Shown here: piece after piece, positions 57,339-64,000 of the stretch
How the letters are laid out: the number at the start of each line of letters is the position of its first letter
Numbering within the stretch: the stretch's first letter is position 1
Origin: Primorskyibacter flagellatus
GTDB taxonomy: Bacteria > Pseudomonadota > Alphaproteobacteria > Rhodobacterales > Rhodobacteraceae
DNA length: 64,000 nucleotides
Assembly (NCBI RefSeq): GCF_900176485.1
Contig: NZ_FWYD01000001.1
Location: forward strand, 372,001-436,000
Reading direction: 5' to 3'
The notes under the pieces: generated by a model
The model's database searches: none
Told to the model about the DNA's origin: nothing
The model's input: only the letters and a program-made list of their open reading frames with translations
Position numbers and translations under genes: made by a program

Positions 57339-59498
57339 ATGCAAGATCCCGTGATCACCCCTGATCTGATCGAGGCCCACGGCCTGAAAGAAAACGAATA
57401 TGCCGAGATTCTGCGGCTGTTGAACCGAGAGCCGACATTCACCGAGCTTGGCATATTCTCGGCCATGTGGAACGAGCATTGTTCCTACAAGTCCTCCAAG
57501 AAGTGGCTGCGCACCTTGCCCACGACAGGCCCGCAGGTGATCTGCGGCCCCGGCGAGAATGCCGGCGTCGTCGATATTGGCGATGGTCAGGCCGTGGTCT
57601 TCAAAATGGAAAGCCACAACCACCCATCCTATATTGAACCCTATCAGGGCGCTGCGACAGGTGTCGGTGGCATCCTGCGCGACGTGTTCACCATGGGCGC
57701 GCGTCCAATTGCGGCGATGAACTCGCTCAGCTTTGGCGAGACGGCTCACCCCAAGACGCGCCAGCTTGTGCATGGCGTGGTCGAAGGCGTCGGCGGCTAT
57801 GGCAACTGCTTCGGTGTGCCGACCGTCGGCGGCGAGGTGCGTTTTCACTCTGCTTATAATGGCAACTGTCTGGTCAATGCCTTCGCGGCTGGCCTCGCGG
57901 ATGCGGACAAGATTTTCTATTCTGCCGCCTCGGGCGTCGGCATGCCCGTCGTCTATCTTGGTGCCAAGACCGGGCGCGACGGCGTTGGCGGTGCCACAAT
58001 GGCCAGCGCGGAATTCGACGAGACCATCGAGGAAAAGCGCCCCACTGTTCAGGTTGGCGATCCGTTCACCGAAAAGCGCCTGATGGAGGCCACGCTGGAG
58101 CTGATGCAGACTGGCGCGGTGATCTCCATTCAGGATATGGGCGCGGCCGGTCTGACCTGTTCTGCGGTAGAGATGGGCGACAAGGGCGGGCTTGGCGTGC
58201 GACTCGACCTTGAGAAAGTCCCCTGCCGTGAACGGAATATGACAGCCTATGAGATGATGCTGTCGGAATCTCAGGAACGCATGCTGATGGTGCTGCGCCC
58301 CGAGAAAGAGGCCGAGGCCAAGGCCGTGTTCGACAAATGGGACCTTGATTTCGCCATTGTCGGCGAAACCCTGCCCGAAGATCGCTTTCTGATTCAGCTG
58401 AACGGTGAGACGAAGGCCGATCTGCCGCTCAAGGCGCTGTCAGGCACTGCGCCCGAATATGATCGCCCCTGGGTTCCGACCCCCGCAGTCGAGCCGCTGG
58501 CGGATGTCCCCGAGATCGATCCGATCGATGGGCTGAAGGCGCTGCTTGCCAGCCCGAACTATGCGTCCAAGCAATGGGTCTACGAACAATATGACAGCCA
58601 GGTCATGGCCGACACCAATCGCGGGCCGGGGCTTGGCGCGGGCATCATCCGCGTGCATGGCACCGACAAGGCGCTGGCCTTCACCTCTGACGTGACACCG
58701 CGCTACGTCCGCGCAAACCCCGTTGAAGGCGGCAAGCAGGCGGTGGCCGAAGCGTATCGCAACCTGACCGCCGTCGGTGCGCTGCCGCTTGCCACGACCG
58801 ACAACCTCAACTTCGGCAATCCCGAAAAGCCCGAGATCATGGGCCAGTTCGTCGGGGCCATCCAGGGTATTGGCGAGGCTTGTTCGGCGCTGGATATGCC
58901 GATCGTGTCGGGCAACGTCTCGCTTTATAACGAGACCGACGGTCAGGGCATCCTGCCCACGCCGACCATCGGCGCCGTTGGCCTCATCGACCATATCGAC
59001 AATGTGATCGGCAAGGATGTGCGCGAAGGCCATGTGGCGCTGCTTTTGGGCGAGACCAAGGGCCATCTGGGGCAATCCGCCCTGCTGGCCGAGGTGTTCA
59101 ACCGCGAGGATGGCGATGCCCCGCATGTCGATCTTGCCGCTGAAAAAAGCCACGGCGATTTCATCCGCGCCAACCGCGACTACATCACCGCTTGCACAGA
59201 CCTGTCCGATGGTGGCCTTGCGCTGGCCGCGTTCGAATTGGCCGAGGCGGCGGGCGTCGGTCTGGTGCTGGACGCAGGCGATATGACGACATTGTTCGGC
59301 GAGGATCAGGCCCGCTATCTGATCGCGTGCAATTTCGATCAGGCAGAGGCTTTGATCGTCGCGGCGGGGCAAGCGGGTGTGCCGCTCAACTCGGTCGGCA
59401 AGTTCACCGGCGATACGGTCTCGCTTGGCCGCTCCTCTGCCCCTCTGGAAGAGCTGTCAGCGATCTACCGCGACAGCTTTGCCAACACCTTCGCCTGA
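57339..59498 (+). CDS. purL: Phosphoribosylformylglycinamidine synthase subunit II
   Basis: 719 residues, the small (three-component) PurL type that works with PurQ and PurS, which are not in the window. Motifs: [19 protein letters not shown] with the catalytic His, [22 protein letters not shown] for ATP/substrate, and [17 protein letters not shown]. It converts FGAR to FGAM with glutamine-derived ammonia and ATP in purine synthesis. The start codon has no obvious Shine-Dalgarno sequence. Confidence 0.97.
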   Translation: MQDPVITPDLIEAHGLKENEYAEILRLLNREPTFTELGIFSAMWNEHCSYKSSKKWLRTLPTTGPQVICGPGENAGVVDIGDGQAVVFKMESHNHPSYIEPYQGAATGVGGILRDVFTMGARPIAAMNSLSFGETAHPKTRQLVHGVVEGVGGYGNCFGVPTVGGEVRFHSAYNGNCLVNAFAAGLADADKIFYSAASGVGMPVVYLGAKTGRDGVGGATMASAEFDETIEEKRPTVQVGDPFTEKRLMEATLELMQTGAVISIQDMGAAGLTCSAVEMGDKGGLGVRLDLEKVPCRERNMTAYEMMLSESQERMLMVLRPEKEAEAKAVFDKWDLDFAIVGETLPEDRFLIQLNGETKADLPLKALSGTAPEYDRPWVPTPAVEPLADVPEIDPIDGLKALLASPNYASKQWVYEQYDSQVMADTNRGPGLGAGIIRVHGTDKALAFTSDVTPRYVRANPVEGGKQAVAEAYRNLTAVGALPLATTDNLNFGNPEKPEIMGQFVGAIQGIGEACSALDMPIVSGNVSLYNETDGQGILPTPTIGAVGLIDHIDNVIGKDVREGHVALLLGETKGHLGQSALLAEVFNREDGDAPHVDLAAEKSHGDFIRANRDYITACTDLSDGGLALAAFELAEAAGVGLVLDAGDMTTLFGEDQARYLIACNFDQAEALIVAAGQAGVPLNSVGKFTGDTVSLGRSSAPLEELSAIYRDSFANTFA

Positions 59499-59506
59499 AC
59501 AACACA

Positions 59507-60376
59507 GTGCGCCGCCGCCGGATTACTTTCCTGATCGGGGCGCACAAGACCGCGACAACGCATCTGCAACGCAGCCTTCAGGCCAGCGCCGAACCGCTCG
59601 CGGAACATGGCATTGCGGCGGTCGGGCCTATGCCGCTGGGTGCCGATCTTATCCCGTTTGCCGAACTTGCAGGCAAACGCACGGACCACGCCTTTCTTCA
59701 AATGGTGGCCGAGGCGTTCCTGTCCAAATACTGCGGCTCTGCCTCGCATGCGGTGCTGATGAATGAAAACATCATGGGGCAACTCAGGCCAAAGCCGCTT
59801 TTGCGCGGTAGCCGGCTTTACGCCCCCGCGCCAGACCGGCTGGAACGGCTCTGTGCCCTATTTCCGGATCACGATCTGGACTTTGGCCTGGCAATCCGCA
59901 ACCCCGCCGATTTCCTCGTCTCTGCCTGGGGCGAGGATATGAAAGGCGGAGCATTTTATCCGTTCCGTGACTATATTCGCGGTGTCGACCTGACCCGGCT
60001 CAGCTGGGCCGATCTTGTCACTCGCCTACAAAATGCCGCAGGCGGGTGCCCGTTCACTATCTGGCAATACGAAGAGTATCCCGCCATGGTGCCCGCTTTG
60101 CTGAAACACCTCTTGGGCGAAGAGGCCGCCTGCAACGTACATCTGAAAGGCGGTCGGGTGAACCCGGGCCTGTCCTCAGACGCGGTCGCCCTGTTGCGCA
60201 AAGGGGGCGACCCGGGACAACAGGCGTTCAAGGCCGCGCAGGCCGCTTTTCCCAAATCGGCGACGCACCCGGCTTTCGATCCCTGGGACGCTGCGACCAG
60301 ACAGTGCTTCAATGCAAGCTACGCCCGCGATATTGCGGCAATCCGCGCCCTGCCCGGCGTGACGATTCCGGGTTAG
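59507..60376 (+). CDS. Sulfotransferase-like protein
   Basis: 289 residues from a GTG at 59507, 8 bp after the purL stop. The N-terminal P-loop-like motif RITFLIGAHKTATTHLQRSL corresponds to the 5'-phosphosulfate (PSB) loop of PAPS-dependent sulfotransferases (K-T-x-T-T-x-L-Q). The 3'-phosphate-binding region may be the AIRNPADFLVSAWGED segment (arginine and serine). Substrates could be a capsular or surface glycan, but this is a guess; the family is loosely defined. Co-transcription with purL is likely from spacing. Confidence 0.78.
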   Translation: MRRRRITFLIGAHKTATTHLQRSLQASAEPLAEHGIAAVGPMPLGADLIPFAELAGKRTDHAFLQMVAEAFLSKYCGSASHAVLMNENIMGQLRPKPLLRGSRLYAPAPDRLERLCALFPDHDLDFGLAIRNPADFLVSAWGEDMKGGAFYPFRDYIRGVDLTRLSWADLVTRLQNAAGGCPFTIWQYEEYPAMVPALLKHLLGEEAACNVHLKGGRVNPGLSSDAVALLRKGGDPGQQAFKAAQAAFPKSATHPAFDPWDAATRQCFNASYARDIAAIRALPGVTIPG

Positions 60377-60436
60377 GCCCCACTTGTCATCCGTGCCCGC
60401 GCTGCTTAGTTTCCGGGACAAGAGAAGGAACACGCC

Positions 60437-60679
60437 ATGCCCATGCAAGCTCAGGAAATCGAGGATTTGATCCGCACCGAATTTCCACATGCCCAGATCA
60501 CCATCACGGATCTTGCCGGCGACGGAAACCACTATGCCGCCGAGGTCATCGACGAGAGCTTTCGCGGCAAGAACCGGGTGCAGCAACAGCGCGCGGTCTA
60601 TGCAGCCCTCAAGGGCAGTATGGATGGCAACCACGGCGAACTGCACGCGCTGGCTCTGACGACAAAGTCGCCGGAATGA
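60437..60679 (+). CDS. BolA family protein
   Basis: 80 residues: PMQAQEIEDLIRTEFPHAQI, then DGNHYAAEVIDESFRGKNRV and QQRAVYAALKGSM, the BolA fold with the invariant RVQQQR-type helix start and a conserved His. It belongs to the YrbA/IbaG-like group. With the monothiol glutaredoxin encoded 118 bp downstream it would form a [2Fe-2S] complex in iron-sulfur trafficking or iron sensing, a pairing seen widely. Confidence 0.94.
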   Translation: MPMQAQEIEDLIRTEFPHAQITITDLAGDGNHYAAEVIDESFRGKNRVQQQRAVYAALKGSMDGNHGELHALALTTKSPE

Positions 60680-60797
60680 CCGGGACGGCTCGAATTTCGA
60701 CATGCCTGCCAGGCAACAAACGAAATCTGGCCGAGACACACTGACACCAAGAGGCAGTCCGCAGAGCGGCACCTCATGCCCAGAAACGGAGCAAGAC

Positions 60798-61160
60798 ATG
60801 ACCGACGCGAAAACCAGCATCGACGAAACAGTAAAAGCCAATGACGTGGTGCTTTACATGAAAGGCACCAAATCCATGCCGCAATGTGGCTTCTCCAGCC
60901 GGGTCGCGGGTGTGCTGAATTACATGGGCGTCGACTTCACCGATGTGAACGTGTTGGCGGATGACGCCATTCGCCAGGGGATCAAGGATTATTCCGAATG
61001 GCCGACCATTCCGCAGCTTTATGTGAAGGGTGAATTTGTGGGCGGCTGCGACATCATCACCGAAATGACCCTGTCAGGGGAGCTCGACCAGTTGTTTGAA
61101 AGCAACGGCGTAACCTATGACAAGGACGCCGCAGAGAAGATCCGCGAAGCCAACGGCTGA
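60798..61160 (+). CDS. grxD: Monothiol glutaredoxin, Grx4 family
   Basis: 120 residues from the ATG at 60798 (GGAG upstream). The CGFS active site is at residues 30-33 in KSMPQCGFSSRV, followed by SEWPTIPQLYVKGEFVGGCD, which forms the glutathione/cluster site. It binds [2Fe-2S] clusters with glutathione and transfers them, partnering with BolA encoded just upstream. Confidence 0.97.
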   Translation: MTDAKTSIDETVKANDVVLYMKGTKSMPQCGFSSRVAGVLNYMGVDFTDVNVLADDAIRQGIKDYSEWPTIPQLYVKGEFVGGCDIITEMTLSGELDQLFESNGVTYDKDAAEKIREANG

Positions 61161-61198
61161 CACAGTTTCAACACCGCTCCATTGCGGCTGACAAATTT

Positions 61199-61230
61199 AG
61201 TACCCCAAGGAAGTGTTTCCTTGGGGTACT
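61199..61230. repeat. Perfect 14 bp inverted repeat after grxD
   Basis: AGTACCCCAAGGAA (61199-61212), loop GTGT, TTCCTTGGGGTACT (61217-61230). No T-run follows on either strand. It probably ends grxD transcription by an atypical terminator, or processes the 3' ends of both flanking convergent transcripts. Confidence 0.65.
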
Positions 61231-61410
61231 GTGTTAAAGCTGTTGGGAAGTTCAAGCGGCGTCAATGGATAGCGCCGCTCAAGCCAACCAGTTCAGTCGT
61301 TCATGGCAGCACATTCTTCTTTAGCCTGCCAGACTTCGATTGTGACTCTCACAAGCATGTTGTGACCGATTGCCCGCCAGACATTCCCCGCGCGAACGAA
61401 TTGCTGCGTC

Positions 61411-61818
61411 TCAGCCACCCGTTTTCACGTTGAGCTTTTCTTCGACATCCGCCGCAAGGGATTCTGCCCGCGCCGCTATTTCGGCCAATTGATCGGTCAC
61501 CGATGACGGCACAACAGGAACCTCGACACGCTCTGGCTGCGGTTCGGGTCGTTGCTGCAAGTCTCGCAGCTCCGCCTCAAGGGCGGAAAACCGGTCTTCG
61601 GCGTCGCGCAGCTTGTCTTCCAAACCGGCTGTTTTGTCGGCCAGCATCAGACCGGCCATCAACAGCATCTGCGCTTCCGGCATCCGGCCGATTTGTTCGG
61701 ACAGTACACTGGCTTCGCTATCCAGCATCCTGGCGGCGGAGTGCAGGAAGTGTTCTTCGCCTTCCTGACAGGCGACTTCGAATGTGCGGCCACCGATAAC
61801 GACGTTCACTTCGGGCAT
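61411..61818 (-). CDS. zapA: Cell division protein ZapA
   Basis: 135 residues. The N-terminal ZapA globular domain is EVNVVIGGRTFEVACQEGEE with HFLHSAARMLDSEA, followed by a coiled coil (about 45-95) for tetramerisation. It bundles FtsZ filaments at mid-cell. The start overlaps the stop of the upstream coiled-coil gene (TGATG), so the two are coupled. Confidence 0.9.
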   Translation of the reverse strand: MPEVNVVIGGRTFEVACQEGEEHFLHSAARMLDSEASVLSEQIGRMPEAQMLLMAGLMLADKTAGLEDKLRDAEDRFSALEAELRDLQQRPEPQPERVEVPVVPSSVTDQLAEIAARAESLAADVEEKLNVKTGG

Positions 61819-62366
61819 CAGACGCCTCCTTTTGGCGCTACGTTGGCATCATTGTCGCCGTTCAAGTTGTTCGCAGCGTCGATGAGCAACGGCTCCAGCG
61901 CCGCGAGAATAGCGCGGTTTTCGGCCGTCTCTGCCGCGCGTGTCGCGCGCAGGCCTTCCAATTCTGCCAACATCGCCGTGTCTATCAGGTCCGTGTCGGC
62001 CATTCCGTCTTCCAGAGCGCGGCGCAGAGCGTCGTTGCTGTCTCGCAAAAGATCGTTGGCTTTGCGCAGGCGCTGCAAATCCCGGTCGATCTGTTCGGCA
62101 GCGGCACGTTTGCTTTCAAGCTCTGCACGCAAGGCGTGGACTTCGCCCTGCTGTTTCTCGTGAATGGCACGCACGCGTTCTTCAAGCTTGGCATTTGCCT
62201 GCCGCTCGTTTTCCAGCGCGTCTTGCAGCTTTGCCATATCTTCCGGGTCATGCGCCGTCGCGGCGGCGGGTTCAGCAGTCTGGGCTGCGTCAAGCGCCAC
62301 GACCCCCTGCCCGATCCTGTCCAGCGCCGCAACGATCCGGCGTTCCAACTCTTGAATCTGCGTCAT
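61818..62366 (-). CDS. Coiled-coil protein coupled to zapA
   Basis: 182 residues from the ATG at 62366 with GGAGG upstream; a TTG nine bases earlier is also possible. Nearly the whole protein from residue 45 to 125 is a predicted coiled coil ([36 protein letters not shown]). No membrane segment or signal. I do not recognise a named family with certainty. Translational coupling to zapA and its shape suggest a partner in Z-ring organisation, in the manner of ZapB, but this is inference. Confidence 0.75.
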   Translation of the reverse strand: MTQIQELERRIVAALDRIGQGVVALDAAQTAEPAAATAHDPEDMAKLQDALENERQANAKLEERVRAIHEKQQGEVHALRAELESKRAAAEQIDRDLQRLRKANDLLRDSNDALRRALEDGMADTDLIDTAMLAELEGLRATRAAETAENRAILAALEPLLIDAANNLNGDNDANVAPKGGV

Positions 62367-62565
62367 CGGCCTCAAACCTCCGTCTATCGCGGGGCTTGAC
62401 TGGTTGGTCTGTTACGAATCAGCCGCGCCCCGTTGTTGCGTAACTTTAGCAACCAAAAAGCGCAATTGCGCCCCCTTATGTGTCAAGGTGTTACAGGCGG
62501 TGCTTGAACTTCAATCCCGGACTGGTATGAGCAGGGCGACATTTCTCACGCAAGGGACAGACAAC

Positions 62566-64000
62566 GTGGATATCCAGGCTCTCCGCTCCACCAACCCCGA
62601 TCATTGGATGCGCGCAGCCGCGATCCGCGCCCTGACGCTGGACGCCGTGACCGCCGCCAATTCCGGCCATTCGGGAATGCCGATGGGCATGGCCGATGTG
62701 GCGACTGTGCTATATGAAAAACACCTGAAATTTGACGCCGCAGATCCGACATGGCCGGACCGCGACCGGTTTATCCTGTCCGCCGGCCACGGCTCTATGC
62801 TGCTTTATTCGTTGCTGTACCTCACGGGTGACGCCGAAATCACGCTGGATCAGATCAAGAACTTCCGCCAGTTGGGTGCCAAGACAGCCGGGCATCCGGA
62901 AAACTTCCTTGCCAAGGGGATCGAGACCACCACCGGGCCGCTGGGTCAGGGCATTGCCAATTCCGTCGGTTTCGCCATTGCCGAGGAATCCTTGCGCGCG
63001 CGGTTCGGCAAGAAGGTCGTCGATCACTACACCTATGTCATTGCAGGTGACGGTTGCCTGATGGAAGGCATCAGCCACGAGGCCATCGGCCTTGCCGGGC
63101 GTCAGCAACTGTCGCGGCTTGTGGTGTTCTGGGACAACAACAACATCACCATCGACGGCAAGGTGGAACTGTCCGACCGCACCGATCAGGTTGCGCGCTT
63201 TGAAGCCGCAGGTTGGCATGTGCAGGAAATCGACGGCCACGATCCGCAAGCGATCGACGCCGCGATCACGGCCGCCAAGAAGGCCGACGCGCCCTCGATG
63301 ATTGCCTGCAAAACCCATATCGCCCTGGGCCACGCGGCGCAGGACACCTCCAAGGGGCATGGCGCGCTGACCGACGCGGATCAGATGGCCGCCGCAAAAG
63401 AGGCCTATGGCTGGACCACCGGCCCGTTCGAGGTGCCCGCCGACATCAAGACGCAGTGGGAAGAGATCGGCAGCCGTGGTGCCGCCGACCGCGCAGAGTG
63501 GCAAAGCCGCTTCGACGCCCTGTCGGAACAGCGCCGCAACGAGTTCACGCGCACGATGACCGGTGCCGCGCCCAAGCGTCTTTCCGCCACGATCAAGGCG
63601 CTGAAGAAGCAGAATTCCGAAGCCGCCCCCAAGGTCGCGACGCGCAAATCCTCGGAAATGGTTCTGGAAGTGGTCAATCCGCTCATGCCAGAAACCATCG
63701 GTGGCTCTGCCGACCTGACGGGATCGAACAACACCAATGCGGGCGATCTGGGCGTGTTCGACGTGGATAACCGCAAGGGCCGCTACATTTATTTCGGCAT
63801 CCGCGAACACGGCATGGCCTCGGCGATGAACGGCATGGCGCTGCATGGCGGCATCCGACCCTATGGCGGCACGTTCATGTGCTTCACCGACTATGCCCGC
63901 CCCGCGATGCGTCTGGCGGCACTAATGCAGGTGCCGTCGGTCTTCGTGATGACGCATGACAGCATCGGTCTGGGCGAAGACGGCCCGACCCACCAACCGG
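62566..64000 (+). CDS. tkt: Transketolase, N-terminal two thirds (cut by window end)
   Basis: From a GTG at 62566 (AAGGGA upstream) 478 codons stay open to the window end. Transketolase signatures: [18 protein letters not shown] for the start of the TPP domain, [13 protein letters not shown] (the TPP GDG motif) with DNNNITIDG completing it, and in the second domain [20 protein letters not shown] and the [14 protein letters not shown] region at the edge. It shuttles two-carbon units in the pentose phosphate and Calvin cycles. Divergent from the zapA pair. Confidence 0.97.
   Translation, partial: MDIQALRSTNPDHWMRAAAIRALTLDAVTAANSGHSGMPMGMADVATVLYEKHLKFDAADPTWPDRDRFILSAGHGSMLLYSLLYLTGDAEITLDQIKNFRQLGAKTAGHPENFLAKGIETTTGPLGQGIANSVGFAIAEESLRARFGKKVVDHYTYVIAGDGCLMEGISHEAIGLAGRQQLSRLVVFWDNNNITIDGKVELSDRTDQVARFEAAGWHVQEIDGHDPQAIDAAITAAKKADAPSMIACKTHIALGHAAQDTSKGHGALTDADQMAAAKEAYGWTTGPFEVPADIKTQWEEIGSRGAADRAEWQSRFDALSEQRRNEFTRTMTGAAPKRLSATIKALKKQNSEAAPKVATRKSSEMVLEVVNPLMPETIGGSADLTGSNNTNAGDLGVFDVDNRKGRYIYFGIREHGMASAMNGMALHGGIRPYGGTFMCFTDYARPAMRLAALMQVPSVFVMTHDSIGLGEDGPTHQP

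Noticed and set aside
62710-63846. 378-residue minus-strand frame
   Set aside because: Antisense to the transketolase gene.

Overview
The window looks like chromosomal DNA of a marine-type alphaproteobacterium of the order Rhodobacterales (Roseobacter/Rhodobacter group). The evidence is the high GC content with long antisense open frames, a ChpT-type phosphotransferase, a GAAC-N7-GAAC LexA box, a fused indolepyruvate oxidoreductase, an L21 protein with a C-terminal extension, ornithine-lipid genes (olsBA), a Usg protein and an aspartate-type HemB. No rRNA, CRISPR array or complete insertion sequence is visible. One tRNA (Ser, anticodon CGA) is present. All calls come from reading the sequence and from family knowledge; no search was run.

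Layout. 1-5.3 kb: a sugar/polyol ABC uptake locus (SorC-type regulator cut by the window edge, two permeases, binding protein; divergent ATPase and HAD phosphatase) with palindromes in the divergent promoter. 5.5-25 kb: mostly housekeeping genes: hemB, a SYLF lipoprotein, usg, gyrA, an M32 carboxypeptidase with ctaA, a TrmJ-like methyltransferase, a ThiE-like protein, olsB-olsA, DUF3553 divergent from chpT, then obgE-proB-proA, an acetyltransferase, and rplU-rpmA.

25.3-38.6 kb is the accessory part. It begins at tRNA-Ser and an IS66 tnpB remnant and ends with IS21 and IS256 transposase remnants and about 1 kb without a convincing gene. Between them lies an unusual concentration of membrane and envelope genes: an MscS-type channel, an LtrA protein, a frameshifted K+-channel-like gene, a glutamate-receptor-like (GluR0 architecture) ligand-gated channel with a non-potassium pore loop, an EF-hand protein, several small lipoproteins or secreted proteins (DUF3011, glycine-zipper, LprI-like) and a LysR regulator.

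38.6-64 kb returns to core genes: lexA with its own SOS box, comEC, gltX, gltA, an AT-rich gap with an orphan operator-like palindrome, a PaaG-like hydratase, and cytochrome c maturation genes ccmE and ccmF-ccmH. These are split by an endolysin-holin pair that resembles the lysis genes used by Rhodobacterales gene transfer agents. Then come argC, murI, the fused indolepyruvate:ferredoxin oxidoreductase with a divergent LysR gene and a perfect T-N11-A operator candidate, a candidate small RNA, purL, a sulfotransferase-like gene, the bolA-grxD iron-sulfur pair, zapA with a coiled-coil partner, and the start of tkt (cut by the window end).

Most interesting: the GluR0-like receptor channel and its channel-rich neighbourhood, the lysis cassette embedded in the ccm genes (with chpT and lexA, both tied to gene transfer agent control in this order, also in the window), and the two-hairpin candidate sRNA whose loop carries an anti-Shine-Dalgarno CACCTCC.
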